Of a DNA stretch of 64,000 bases, positions 51,480-63,096 are shown one piece after another. The notes below the pieces were generated by a model. That model made no database searches and had not been told where the DNA came from. It worked only from the letters and a program-made list of their open reading frames with translations. Source of the stretch: Roseimaritima sediminicola (GTDB taxonomy: Bacteria; Planctomycetota; Planctomycetia; Pirellulales; Pirellulaceae); the NCBI RefSeq assembly GCF_009618275.1, contig NZ_WIAD01000001.1:124001-188000 (forward strand), read 5' to 3'. The translations under genes were made by a program, and so were the position numbers. Each line of letters begins with the position of its first letter. Position 1 is the first letter of the stretch.

Positions 51480-52817
51480 TCAATCCTTGTTGGCGGTGTC
51501 CTGGACGACGATCATCGGGGGCAACGTTTCGCCCTCGGGGATGAACTTCATCGACAGCGAATTGACACAGTGACGGGTGTTCTTCTCGGTAAAGCGTTCC
51601 CCTTCGAAGACGTGGCCGAGGTGACCATCGCAGTTCTTGCAGAGGATCTCCACCCGGCGGCCATCGGCATCGGTTTGCCGCCGCACGGCCCCATCGATTT
51701 CGTCATCAAAGCTGGGCCAACCACAGTGGCTTTCGAACTTGTCTTCGCTGTGATACAGGGCGGCATTGCAGCGGCGACAGACAAACGTGCCGGGATCCTT
51801 GACGTGCAACAGCTCGCCCGTCCCGGGCCGTTCGGTGCCTTTGCGAATGATCACAAACGCTTCTTCGGGGGTCAGCGTGTTGTAACTGTTGCGTCGTTCT
51901 CGCTGCTGTTTGTCGTCCATCGCCTTGCCTGCATGTTTTGGATCGTCTTCGAGAACCATAATTTCGACCTTGCGAAAGTCGCAAGGATGGCTTTCCGACT
52001 GCAGTGATATCGTACCGCCGCTGAGCATCAGCCCGCCGGCTTGCTGGGCCAGTTCTTTGGCGTGCGCGTCACGCGGGTCGTACTGTGGTTTGTTGTACTC
52101 CAAAACGTTCTCACCATCGAGCAGGTGCCGGATGACCTGGTTGCCGCGAACTTCGATCTCGGCCGTTACCCACTGCTCGCCGTGATAGGTTTTGGACGAG
52201 GAACTGATGCAATGCGTGCGGATCAATTCTCCGTCCATCACGACGTTCGTACCGGGCGTGCACAGGTTGCTGGTCGTGCGGTTGCGGTTGCCGTCACCGC
52301 CGAGCAACTGGACCTCGATCGATACCGGAAAGTCCTGATCTTTGGACATCTGCTCGGGCCGTTCGCCGTGGATCATGACGCCGCTGTTGCGAAGCGCCCA
52401 GCCCGGCCCGCCCTCACACTGCTCGCCCACAAAGCGGTATTCCACTCGCAGACGGTAGTGCGAATAGGGCGTTTCGTAGAACAGATGACCGAAGGTTTCG
52501 TCGAACTGGTCGTAGCCGTCATAGCGCACCTTCAGCAGCCCGTCCTCGACGCGGAAGGTATTGGCAAAGTTCTCACCGGCCGCGTGGTAGCGGATCTTGG
52601 GTGTCCAGCCGCTGAGGTCTTTGCCGTTGAACAGGGGCACCCACCGCCCCTCGGCCGAGCTGCCGGGGCGGGTCTCGGCGACCAATCGCTGGGCGTTCCG
52701 GTCGGTTTCGGGTGCGGGCGGTTCGGTGGCCGGAGCGGTCTGCAGACGGCTGAACAAGACAATCGTTGCCAGGGCGATCAAACCCAACGGCAACACCACG
52801 GGCACGCGTCGAACCAT
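51480..52817 (-). CDS. DUF1080 domain-methionine-R-sulfoxide reductase MsrB fusion, exported
   Basis: A 445-aa protein. A helix near 6-23 ([16 protein letters not shown]) suggests export or anchoring. Residues about 50-300 are a DUF1080 (3-keto-disaccharide hydrolase-like, concanavalin) domain, starting [16 protein letters not shown] and carrying [16 protein letters not shown]. Residues about 309-440 are MsrB, with zinc-ribbon pairs CRRCNAAL and [11 protein letters not shown] and the reducing Cys near 417 in [11 protein letters not shown]. The MsrB part reduces methionine R-sulfoxide in proteins. ATG 52817 has AAAGG nine bases upstream. An 8-bp tandem repeat lies 36-91 bases ahead of the start. 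Confidence 0.93.
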   Translation of the reverse strand: MVRRVPVVLPLGLIALATIVLFSRLQTAPATEPPAPETDRNAQRLVAETRPGSSAEGRWVPLFNGKDLSGWTPKIRYHAAGENFANTFRVEDGLLKVRYDGYDQFDETFGHLFYETPYSHYRLRVEYRFVGEQCEGGPGWALRNSGVMIHGERPEQMSKDQDFPVSIEVQLLGGDGNRNRTTSNLCTPGTNVVMDGELIRTHCISSSSKTYHGEQWVTAEIEVRGNQVIRHLLDGENVLEYNKPQYDPRDAHAKELAQQAGGLMLSGGTISLQSESHPCDFRKVEIMVLEDDPKHAGKAMDDKQQRERRNSYNTLTPEEAFVIIRKGTERPGTGELLHVKDPGTFVCRRCNAALYHSEDKFESHCGWPSFDDEIDGAVRRQTDADGRRVEILCKNCDGHLGHVFEGERFTEKNTRHCVNSLSMKFIPEGETLPPMIVVQDTANKD

Positions 52818-52852
52818 TGCAGTAAACCTTTCGAACAGGACCAGAAAAAACA

Positions 52853-52908
52853 TTGTCACAGTGTCACAGTGTCACAGTGTCACAGTGTCGCAGTGTCGCA
52901 GTGTCGCC
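52853..52908. repeat. 8-bp tandem repeat GTGTCACA, about seven units
   Basis: Seven near-identical units of GTGTCACA (later GTGTCGCA) run into the left inverted repeat of the element at 52908. They lie in the leader or promoter of the msrB-tdh-kbl operon. Confidence 0.85.
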
Positions 52909-53113
52909 TTTCGCTCCGCGAAAGTTGTAGGGAGTTATCTATCACTATCTAAGCACGTCGGCATGAATCTTTCGGTGAAACCCCGCGACAACACCCTCCC
53001 GCGCAGCGGGAGGGTCGGGCTCATAGGCCCGACTCTCCCAGAGGGAGAGTAAAGCCGAATGAAATGTTGCGACGTGCTTGTCACTATCTTTCACTACTTT
53101 CGCGGAGCGAAAG
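52908..53113. mobile_element. 206-bp MITE-like palindromic element
   Basis: The ends are a perfect 17-bp inverted repeat: CTTTCGCTCCGCGAAAG (52908-52924) and its complement (53097-53113). Similarity continues inward (ACTATCT, AAGCACGTCG). The centre forms three hairpins in a row: CCCTCCCGCGCAGCGGGAGG, TCGGGCTCATAGGCCCGA and CTCTCCCAGAGGGAGAG. No coding frame is present and no transposase is nearby, so any movement would need one elsewhere. Confidence 0.75.
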
Positions 53114-53160
53114 GCGACTCTCTAGGCGACTCTAGGCGACTCTAGGCGACTCTCTATTCT
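53110..53160. repeat. 10-bp tandem repeat TAGGCGACTC downstream of lysS
   Basis: Four to five units of GGCGACTCTA with slips. On the minus strand they read TAGAGTCGCC. They lie between the MITE-like element and the lysS stop TAG. Confidence 0.8.
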
Positions 53161-53168
53161 AACAGAGA

Positions 53169-54743
<1,575 letters not shown>

Positions 54744-54943
54744 GGGTTGACTCGTGCAAAGATTGGGAAAAAGGAAGTAGTACGGGGGCGTTCGCAGCGG
54801 GTGGGAACCGAGGGCGATTGTAGAGCTGGGAGGCCGGAGACGGAAGGTGCGGCGTCCTCCCCCCCCCTCGCGGCTGCTGGCTTTGCAGCTATAAAGTGAC
54901 GAGTCTTTTTGCTTTGGTCCGCTCTCTTTGGTCAACCCGATCC

Positions 54944-55837
54944 ATGTCCGCCACGGAAACGCCCGATCGCGACGCGTTAGCCGATTTCCTGCCGTTGATC
55001 GCCGCGGCGCTCGACAATGCTCTGCCGGCCGCCGAGGGCTGTCCGCCGCGTTTGCGCTCTGCCATGCGTTATGCCCTGCTGGCGCCCGGCAAGCGTCTGC
55101 GGCCGGCTCTGGTCATGATGGCGGCCGAAGCCTGCGGCGGCGCGGTTGCCGAAGCGATGCCGGCCGCGGTCGCCGTGGAGATGGTCCACGCCTACTCGTT
55201 GATCCACGACGACCTGCCGGCCATGGACGACGACGCTTTGCGCCGCGGCCGCCCGACCTGCCACATCCAGTACGACGAAGCGACGGCGATCCTGGCCGGT
55301 GACGCGTTGTTGACCAAGGCTTTCGAAACGCTGGCCAAACACTTCCAGCCCCGCAGCGAAGCGGCGGCCGCGGTGGCCCTGCTGGCCACCGCCGCCGGCG
55401 ATACGGCCCTGGTGGGAGGGCAAATGGACGACTTGGCCGCTGAGAACGCCCCGGACCACACGCTGTCGCAGCTGCAAGCCATCCATCGCCGCAAGACCGG
55501 GGCCCTGTTCAATGCGGCCCTTCAACTGGGAGCTCTAAGCGCCGCCGCCACGCCGGCCCAGCGGGCCGCCCTCGAGGCCTATGGCGACGCCCTGGGACTG
55601 GCGTTCCAAGTCATCGACGATCTGCTGGATCACACCGGGGCAGCGGAAAAACTGGGCAAACAGGCCGGTCGGGATGTCCAGCGAGGTAAATTAACGTACC
55701 CTGCACTGATGGGCGAAGCGGCCGCTCGCGAGCACGCGGACCAATTAATTCATCAGGCGGTTGAGGCCCTGGGGTTATTCGGATCGCCGGCTTGGCGGTT
55801 AAACTGGTTAGCCCAATACGTACTCCAACGGATTTGA
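54944..55837 (+). CDS. ispA: Polyprenyl (farnesyl/geranyl) diphosphate synthase
   Basis: A 297-aa trans-prenyltransferase that condenses isopentenyl diphosphate with allylic diphosphates to make the C15 (or C20) precursor of membrane isoprenoids. The first aspartate-rich motif DDLPAMDDD (89-97) has the spacing of bacterial FPP synthases, and the second is DDLLD near 225. KLTYP and GKRLRPAL are also conserved. ATG 54944 (MSATETPDRD) is preferred over 54896. It is followed by dxs with an 8-base gap, so both isoprenoid steps are made together. Confidence 0.95.
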   Translation: MSATETPDRDALADFLPLIAAALDNALPAAEGCPPRLRSAMRYALLAPGKRLRPALVMMAAEACGGAVAEAMPAAVAVEMVHAYSLIHDDLPAMDDDALRRGRPTCHIQYDEATAILAGDALLTKAFETLAKHFQPRSEAAAAVALLATAAGDTALVGGQMDDLAAENAPDHTLSQLQAIHRRKTGALFNAALQLGALSAAATPAQRAALEAYGDALGLAFQVIDDLLDHTGAAEKLGKQAGRDVQRGKLTYPALMGEAAAREHADQLIHQAVEALGLFGSPAWRLNWLAQYVLQRI

Positions 55838-55845
55838 CGTTCACC

Positions 55846-57726
55846 ATGCATCCTTTGCTCTCCCAGCTCGAATCGGCCGAACCGCTCAAGGACCTTTCCA
55901 ACGCCGAATTGACCCAGATGGCGGCGGAAATCCGGGACGTGCTGTGCAATCTGCTGGCCACGCGGACGGCTCACTTTGCCTCCAATCTGGGCGTGGTCGA
56001 GCTGTGTTTGGCGCTGCACGCGACCTTTGATTTTCGCAGCGACCGGTTGATCTGGGACACGGGTCATCAGATCTATCCTCATAAATTGGTGACCGGCCGC
56101 TACGATCAGTTCTCGTCGATTCGCACCCAGGGCGGGCTGATGGGTTACCCCAACCCGGCGGAGAGCGAATACGATCTGTTCATGACCGGTCACGCCGGGG
56201 CCAGCGTTAGCACGGCTCTGGGGCTGAAGAGCGGCGACGATCTGTTGGGCCAGCCGAACCGCAAAAGCGTGGCGGTGATCGGCGACGGCGCGTTTCCCAG
56301 TGGGATCGTGTTCGAAGCGCTGAACAATGCCGGGTTTCTGAAAAAAGACTTCGTGGTCGTCCTGAACGACAACAAGATGTCGATCTGTCCACGTGTCGGT
56401 GCGATGGCGGGCTACCTGGACCGGCTGCGCGGCAATCCGTTCTACACCGGCTTGAAGACCGAAGTCGCCAAGGCCCTAAATCACGTGCCGCTGTTTGGCG
56501 ATCCGGCCGAACGCCTGCTGGCACAGATGAAAGAAGGCGTCAAGGCGGGGCTGTTGGGCGGGATGCTGTTCGAGGAACTGGGGATCCGCTATATCGGTCC
56601 CATCGACGGCCACGACATCGCCCTGATGAAAAAATACCTGGCCATGGTCAAGACGCTCGAGGGCCCGGTGCTGCTGCACGTGGTGACCGAGAAGGGGCAC
56701 GGATACAAACCGGCGGCCGAAGACCCCGTGTTCTTTCACACTCCGCCGGCGTTTCGCCAACAGGACGGCCGCCCGGTGGCCGGTGCCGGCAGCGGCAAAC
56801 CGCCCTACACCGTCTACGTGCGGGACGCGATCCAGCGGGCGATGGAGAACGATCCGCAGGTCACCGTGCTGACCGCCGCAATGTGCCAGGGCACCAAACT
56901 GGAACCGGTTCGCGAACGTTTCCCGACGCGCTTCTTCGACGTCGGCATCTGCGAATCGCACGCCGTGGCCTTTGCCGCCGGACAGTGCAAAGCCGGGATG
57001 CGGCCGATCGTGAACATCTACAGCACGTTTCTGCAGCGTTCCTACGACCAGATCTTCCAGGAGGTGGCCCTGCAGGACCTGCCGGTCGTCTTTACGCTCG
57101 ACCGCGCCGGTTTGACCGGTCCCGACGGGCCCACCCACCACGGCGTCTACGACATCGGCTACATGCGGCTGTTCCCCAACCTGGCCGTGATGGCCCCGGG
57201 TTATGCCGGCGAAGTGGAACCGATGCTGCAGTTCGCCCTGGAGCACCCGCACGCTTCGTCGATTCGTTATCCGAAGACCTCGGCCTTTGACCTCGATCAC
57301 ATGCCCGAGCCGATCGAGCTGGGCCGCAGCGAAACGATTCGCGAAGGCTCCGACGGGACGATCGTCGTCTTCGGAGCGCTGCTGGAAGCCGCGATCGCGG
57401 CCGCCGAATCCCTGTCGGACCGGTTGAGCATCGCCGTGGTCAACGCGCGCTTTGCCAAACCGATCGACCGCCAGATGGTTCAGGACAGCCTGGCCGATCA
57501 GCGGTTCGTCGTGACCGTCGAAGAAGGGACCGGCGTGGCCGGCTTTGGCTCCGCGTTCCTCGAAGAAGCCAACGACCTGGGGCTGGACACGCGGCGCGTC
57601 AAGCGTTTGGCCCTGCCCGACACGTTCGTCGAACACGGCGAGCGAGGCGATCTGTTGGCCCAGCACGGCCTGCACGCCGAGGGCATCGCCGCCGCCTGCG
57701 AGCAATTTGCCTCGGCGACCGTTTGA
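55846..57726 (+). CDS. dxs: 1-deoxy-D-xylulose-5-phosphate synthase
   Basis: A 626-aa thiamine-diphosphate enzyme that makes DXP from pyruvate and glyceraldehyde 3-phosphate, the first step of the MEP pathway. The thiamine-site motif is GDGAFPSGIVFEALNNAG with NDNKMSI, and DTGHQIYPHK and FMTGHAGASVS are near the N-terminus. The transketolase pyrimidine domain has RFPTRFFDVGICESHAVAFA and DRAGLTGPDGPTHHG. Motifs such as MGYPNPAESEYD differ somewhat from the proteobacterial SGF(T/P)KRSESEYD. ATG 55846 is chosen since the first 18 codons of the longer frame are inside ispA. It ends convergent to rsmA. Confidence 0.95.
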   Translation: MHPLLSQLESAEPLKDLSNAELTQMAAEIRDVLCNLLATRTAHFASNLGVVELCLALHATFDFRSDRLIWDTGHQIYPHKLVTGRYDQFSSIRTQGGLMGYPNPAESEYDLFMTGHAGASVSTALGLKSGDDLLGQPNRKSVAVIGDGAFPSGIVFEALNNAGFLKKDFVVVLNDNKMSICPRVGAMAGYLDRLRGNPFYTGLKTEVAKALNHVPLFGDPAERLLAQMKEGVKAGLLGGMLFEELGIRYIGPIDGHDIALMKKYLAMVKTLEGPVLLHVVTEKGHGYKPAAEDPVFFHTPPAFRQQDGRPVAGAGSGKPPYTVYVRDAIQRAMENDPQVTVLTAAMCQGTKLEPVRERFPTRFFDVGICESHAVAFAAGQCKAGMRPIVNIYSTFLQRSYDQIFQEVALQDLPVVFTLDRAGLTGPDGPTHHGVYDIGYMRLFPNLAVMAPGYAGEVEPMLQFALEHPHASSIRYPKTSAFDLDHMPEPIELGRSETIREGSDGTIVVFGALLEAAIAAAESLSDRLSIAVVNARFAKPIDRQMVQDSLADQRFVVTVEEGTGVAGFGSAFLEEANDLGLDTRRVKRLALPDTFVEHGERGDLLAQHGLHAEGIAAACEQFASATV

Positions 57727-58257
57727 GTGGGCGGAGGGATTTGAGATCTGAGATCTGAGATCTCGAATCTCCTAGCTCTAACGGATTCTATGTACGATAA
57801 GAAAAGATTTCTCCCCTCTCCCCCGAAGCCTGGCGAGCCCAAACGAGCCAGGCTTCGGGGGAGAGGGGTCGGGGGTGAGGGGGAATGCAGAGCAACAGCA
57901 CCATGGCCGTATCTTGATGCGGTGCACGGCCCTGGAGATCGTACGTTATGAGTCATTCCGTTGCACCCGAGCCCCCTCACCCCCGGCCCCTCTCCCACCA
58001 CTGCTTCACTCGCTGACGCTCGCGGCGCAGCGGGGGAGAGGGGAGAAAACTTTGCCTACTACCGCTCTGAGCCCTACACAGAATCCGTTAGAGCCAGCAA
58101 ATCTCAAATCCCCTGACTCCGGCGGAACCTCTCACCGTACAGAATCGTTTTCTTCCTTCTCATCTCCAACTCGTCTTCCCGCCGACGGATCGGTTCTCGG
58201 CTGGGACAGCCGAGCTACCTTGCGCCGACCGGTCGGTTCTCGGCTGGGACAGCCGAG
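57727..58257. other. Intergenic region between convergent dxs and rsmA
   Basis: About 530 bases without a gene. They hold GAGATCT tandem repeats (57740-57765), the 320-bp element described separately, and two copies of a CGGTTCTCGGCTGGGACAGC hairpin repeat (58191-58260). Confidence 0.75.
57775..58094. mobile_element. 320-bp MITE-like palindromic element
   Basis: Terminal inverted repeats of 19 bases match in 18 positions: GCTCTAACGGATTCTATGT (57775-57793) and, on the opposite strand, GCTCTAACGGATTCTGTGT (58094-58076). Inside are nested arms such as TTCTCCCCTCTCCCCC versus GGGGGAGAGGGGAGAA and GGGGTGAGGGGG versus CCCCCTCACCCC. No coding frame is present. Confidence 0.8.
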
Positions 58258-58260
58258 CTA
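58191..58260. repeat. Two tandem copies of the CTCGGCTGGGACAGCCGAG hairpin ending at rsmA
   Basis: The sequence CGGTTCTCGGCTGGGACAGC followed by CGAGCTAC occurs twice. It forms a short hairpin (TCGGCT / AGCCGA). On the minus strand the first copy begins GTAGCTCGGCTG, and its TAG is the stop codon of rsmA. Confidence 0.85.
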
Positions 58261-59160
58261 CTTTGTGACCGCTTGCCGCAAGTGCTCGGTCAGGGTGATG
58301 ATCTGTTCGACGGTCAATTGCTCGGTGCGTTCGCTGCCGCTGTAACCGGCTTGCTCGAGCGTCTGATCGACTTCCGCTTTGCTCAGCCGGCCCTTGAACG
58401 CACTGCAGGTGACGCTGCGGAGCAGTTTGCGGCGATGAAAGAACAACGCCCGCACCGTCTGATGAAAGAATTTCAGGTCGGCGATCGCGCCGCGCCGCTG
58501 CGGTTGCAAGTCGATCCTCAAAATCGCTGATTCGACTTTGGGCTGTGGCCAAAACACTTTGGGCGACATCACGCGTACCACTTCGGCCCGGCACTGAGCC
58601 TGCACCCAGACGCTGAGCGCCCCGTAGTCCTTGGAACCCGGCGTGGCGATGATCCGGTCGGCCATCTCTTTTTGGATCGTTACAACCATGCGATCCGGTG
58701 GCGGGTCGCCGGCCAAGAGGTTGCTGATCAGCGGCGTGGCGATGTTGTACGGCAGGTTGGCGACGAGCATGAAGCGTGCCTTTTCGCCCAGTCGTGACAG
58801 TCCTTCGCGGACGCTGTCCATCAACTCCGGTGCCAGCGTATGCTTGTTCTTCAGCGCGTCGCAGTGCAACTGCTTGACGTTGGGATACTGCTGCAGCTCA
58901 TCCTGCGAGAGATCCGCCAGGTTGTCATCGATCTCGACCGTAACGACCGCTCCGGCGGCTTCGGCCAGCCGCGTCGTCAGCGATCCCATGCCCGTGCCGA
59001 CTTCCAGGATCACATCGTCGGGACGCATTTCGGCCGAACGCGCGATCAGGTCCAGCAGATTCAGATCGATCAGGAAGTTCTGTCCGAAACGCGTCAGCGG
59101 GCGCAGGCCCGCCGCGGCGAAGCGTTCGTTCAGGTAGGATGCGGTTTGTCGCTGGGCCAT
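58258..59160 (-). CDS. rsmA: 16S rRNA adenine dimethyltransferase
   Basis: A 300-aa S-adenosylmethionine enzyme (KsgA) that dimethylates two adjacent adenosines near the 3' end of 16S rRNA. The SAM motif is [11 protein letters not shown] (52-62) after the N-terminal FGQNFLID. Motif IV NLPYN (135-139) is the catalytic motif. The start overlaps the last 31 bases of ribE, so it is probably coupled to the upstream genes. The end is formed by a repeat-borne TAG. Confidence 0.95.
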   Translation of the reverse strand: MAQRQTASYLNERFAAAGLRPLTRFGQNFLIDLNLLDLIARSAEMRPDDVILEVGTGMGSLTTRLAEAAGAVVTVEIDDNLADLSQDELQQYPNVKQLHCDALKNKHTLAPELMDSVREGLSRLGEKARFMLVANLPYNIATPLISNLLAGDPPPDRMVVTIQKEMADRIIATPGSKDYGALSVWVQAQCRAEVVRVMSPKVFWPQPKVESAILRIDLQPQRRGAIADLKFFHQTVRALFFHRRKLLRSVTCSAFKGRLSKAEVDQTLEQAGYSGSERTEQLTVEQIITLTEHLRQAVTK

Positions 59161-59753
59161 CGGTCTTGGGTTTCCAAAAAGCGTCCCACGTATTTCGCCA
59201 GAATATCGGTTTCGATGTTCACCGAATCGCCGGGTTGGACCTGCCCGAGCGTCGTTACCGATAGGGTATGCGGAATCAGAGCCACGCTGAACTGGGTATC
59301 GGTCACATCGACCAACGTCAGGCTGACCCCGTCAATGGTGATGCTGCCTTTAGCGGCCATCTGGCGGGTCAGCGGCGGCGGGACATTGAACCACAGCTTG
59401 GCCCAGGGCGGCTCCTCTTCGCGGCGGTCCAAGGACCCCAGAGCGTCGACGTGGCCGCTGACGTAATGTCCGCCCAGGCGGTCGCCCACCGCCAGGGCCC
59501 GTTCCAGATTCACGGGCGAACCGGCCTGCAATCGCCCCAGGTTGGTCCGCGAGAGCGTTTCGGTGCCGGCTTCGAAATCGGCCATCGTGCCGCTGTGCGC
59601 GACAACCGTCAGGCAGCAGCCGTTGATCGCCACGCTGTCGCCGATGGCCAATCCATCGGCGACTTGTTCGCAATCGATTCGCAGCCGCCGGCCCGGATCT
59701 TGATCGATCGTCTCGACGACGCGGCCGAGCGTTTCCACCAGTCCGGTAAACAC
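59130..59753 (-). CDS. ribE: Riboflavin synthase, alpha chain
   Basis: A 207-aa enzyme that converts two 6,7-dimethyl-8-ribityllumazine molecules to riboflavin and the pyrimidinedione. The N-terminal [12 protein letters not shown] and two lumazine-binding repeats, [13 protein letters not shown] and [14 protein letters not shown], are diagnostic, and GHYVSGHVD lies between them. It follows atpC by 12 bases, so it appears to be transcribed with the ATP synthase genes. This is an operon extension rather than a functional link. Confidence 0.95.
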   Translation of the reverse strand: MFTGLVETLGRVVETIDQDPGRRLRIDCEQVADGLAIGDSVAINGCCLTVVAHSGTMADFEAGTETLSRTNLGRLQAGSPVNLERALAVGDRLGGHYVSGHVDALGSLDRREEEPPWAKLWFNVPPPLTRQMAAKGSITIDGVSLTLVDVTDTQFSVALIPHTLSVTTLGQVQPGDSVNIETDILAKYVGRFLETQDRWPSDKPHPT

Positions 59754-59765
59754 GAGGCAGGTTCC

Positions 59766-60152
59766 TTACTTGGCCGCTCGCAGCATACCGCGAGCCCGCA
59801 GCACAGCGGTTTCTCGCAACGACAACAGGTCCACGTTGTCGCCGGGCATGGACAACGCTTCGTTCAGCGCCTTTTCGGCGTCGGCCTTATCCAATTGGTC
59901 GACCGGCACGGCGCGACCGGTCAGGATCGATACCGTGTTCTGTTCGACCTGGGCAAACCCGCCGTCGACGTAGTACTCGGTCGTCTCGCCGCCGGTTTTT
60001 AATTTGACGCGGCCATAGCCCAAACGTCCGATCATCGCGGCGCGGTTCTCTCCCACGCCCAGTTCACCATCGAACATGGGCAGCGTGATGAAATCGACTT
60101 CGCGATCCACTTCGGTACGTTCTGGCGTAACGACCAGGCAACGGATAGCCAT
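59766..60152 (-). CDS. atpC: ATP synthase F1, epsilon subunit
   Basis: A 128-aa subunit that regulates F1 and links rotor to stalk. The N-terminal sandwich has VVTPERTEVDREVDFITLP, FDGELGVGENRAA and VDGGFAQVEQNTVSILTG. It starts just after atpD with three bases between. Confidence 0.94.
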   Translation of the reverse strand: MAIRCLVVTPERTEVDREVDFITLPMFDGELGVGENRAAMIGRLGYGRVKLKTGGETTEYYVDGGFAQVEQNTVSILTGRAVPVDQLDKADAEKALNEALSMPGDNVDLLSLRETAVLRARGMLRAAK

Positions 60153-60155
60153 GGA

Positions 60156-61610
<1,455 letters not shown>

Positions 61611-61659
61611 TCAGCTGGTTGGTTGTTGGTACGGGAGTCGGAAAAGGGAATGTTCGGGG

Positions 61660-61700
61660 GGTTTGAAATCTGAAATCTAATAATCTCAAATCTGAAATCG
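61660..61700. repeat. AT-rich GAAATCTGAAATCT tandem/inverted repeats between atpD and atpG
   Basis: The segment TTTGAAATCTGAAATCTAAT continues with ATCTCAAATCTGAAATC. It stands just after the atpG stop codon and resembles the GAGATCT repeats after dxs (57740-57765). Confidence 0.7.
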
Positions 61701-61701
61701 T

Positions 61702-62586
61702 CTAGTTGTTCATCGCTTCCACGCCGCCGATGATCTCCATGATCTCCCCGGTGATCTGGGATTGGCGGGCGCGGTTGTAGGTCATCGACAGTTGTTTGAT
61801 CATCTCGCCGGCGCTCTCGGTAGCACTCTTCATGGCGACCATTCGGGCGATCTGTTCACTGACCGCTGCGTCCAGGAAGCATTTGAACAAACGCACCTTA
61901 AAGCTGGTCGGAACGACTTCTTCGAGGATGCTTTCGGCCGAAGGCAAGAACTCGTAATCGCCGCTGCCCGCCTCGACCGCTTCGCTCGGCTCGTCATCGC
62001 CAAGCGTTCCCAGCGGCAACAGGGTTTCGATAACCGGGATCTGCTTGCTGGTGCTGACGAATTTGGTGTAGGCCACGTCCAGGCGGTCGATTTCGCCGGC
62101 GATGTACTGGGCCAGGTAGCGTTCGGCGATTCCCGCGACTTCGTCGTACTTGGGCTGGTCGTCGAACTGGGTGTATTCGGCATCGACCGTCCGGCCGCGA
62201 AAGCGCATTCCGGAGATCCCGCGTTTGCCGCTGACCTCCAACGAGACGCCTTCCAGCTCGCTCTGCAGGTGGTCGAGCCGTTCACTGGCCGTTCGCAGGA
62301 TTGCGCCGTTGTATCCGCCGCACAACCCGCGGTTGCTGGACAGGACCAACAGCTTGGCCCGCTGGGGGTTTTCCCGCGGTTCGAGCAACGGATGTTCCAC
62401 GCTGAGGCCGGCCTGCGACAGGCGGGACACGATCGCGGTGATCTGCCGGGTGTAGGCGGTCGCCGCGGCCGCTCGGTCCATGGCTTTCTTGTAGCGAGCC
62501 GTCGCGATCAACTCCATCGTCCGCGTAATTTTGCGGATATTGCGGATCGACTTGCGGCGTTTATCCAGTGCGCGAGCGTTGGCCAT
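61702..62586 (-). CDS. atpG: ATP synthase F1, gamma subunit
   Basis: A 294-aa rotor shaft subunit. Starts MANARALDKRRKSIRNIRKI and has TRTMELIATARYKKAMDRAA at the N-terminal helix. LVLSSNRGLCGGYNGAI is in the Rossmann part, and MIKQLSMTYNRARQSQITGE then IMEIIGGVEAM form the C-terminal helix. About 15 acidic residues in the middle (ESILEEV region) are a planctomycete-like feature. Confidence 0.95.
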   Translation of the reverse strand: MANARALDKRRKSIRNIRKITRTMELIATARYKKAMDRAAAATAYTRQITAIVSRLSQAGLSVEHPLLEPRENPQRAKLLVLSSNRGLCGGYNGAILRTASERLDHLQSELEGVSLEVSGKRGISGMRFRGRTVDAEYTQFDDQPKYDEVAGIAERYLAQYIAGEIDRLDVAYTKFVSTSKQIPVIETLLPLGTLGDDEPSEAVEAGSGDYEFLPSAESILEEVVPTSFKVRLFKCFLDAAVSEQIARMVAMKSATESAGEMIKQLSMTYNRARQSQITGEIMEIIGGVEAMNN

Positions 62587-62609
62587 GGTGGTGTTGGTAC
62601 GTTGATTGG

Positions 62610-63035
62610 TTAGGTGATCAGGCGAATGTTAAAGGGATAGCGATAGGGAATTCCCTTGCTGGCGGTGATCGTCGCGGTGATTCCAAAAACCAATTGCAGG
62701 ATCACCGGCACGAAGATGAACACCATGCCAAAGCAGGTGACCATCCCGATCGCGACCGTGACGCAGTAGATAATCAACAGCGTCAACTGGAAATTCAGGG
62801 CTTCGCGTGCTTCCCGTTCGATGTAAGGCGATTCGTCTTTCTTCCAGATCCACAGGATCAGTGGACCCAAAAACCCCAGCACCCCGCCGATCACAATCCC
62901 CAGCAAACCGCTCAGGTGCGCCAGCATGGAAAGGTTTTTTTCGTCGGCGGTCGGCGCGCCGGAAGACGACAGAAAGGCGTCCTCCGGCGGCAATCCCGCC
63001 CCGGGGGGCGGTGGTTCGTTCGGGATGTTACTCAC
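62610..63035 (-). CDS. DUF4870 family small membrane protein inside the atp operon
   Basis: A 141-aa protein. Pro-rich N-terminus, then DEKNLSMLAHLSGLLGIVIG and the DUF4870 pattern SPYIEREAREALNFQLTLL, with three helices ending in ITASKGIPYRYPF. The domain is of unknown function (Tic20-like). It lies between atpA (61 bases) and atpG (23 bases), which is not part of the standard atp gene order. It may help assembly, but that is inference. Confidence 0.88.
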   Translation of the reverse strand: MSNIPNEPPPPGAGLPPEDAFLSSSGAPTADEKNLSMLAHLSGLLGIVIGGVLGFLGPLILWIWKKDESPYIEREAREALNFQLTLLIIYCVTVAIGMVTCFGMVFIFVPVILQLVFGITATITASKGIPYRYPFNIRLIT

Positions 63036-63096
63036 GTGTTCGGCTCCAAAAGGAGGTCGGATGGGGTTCCGATTTCATTCGAAGCGACGGTGGAAA

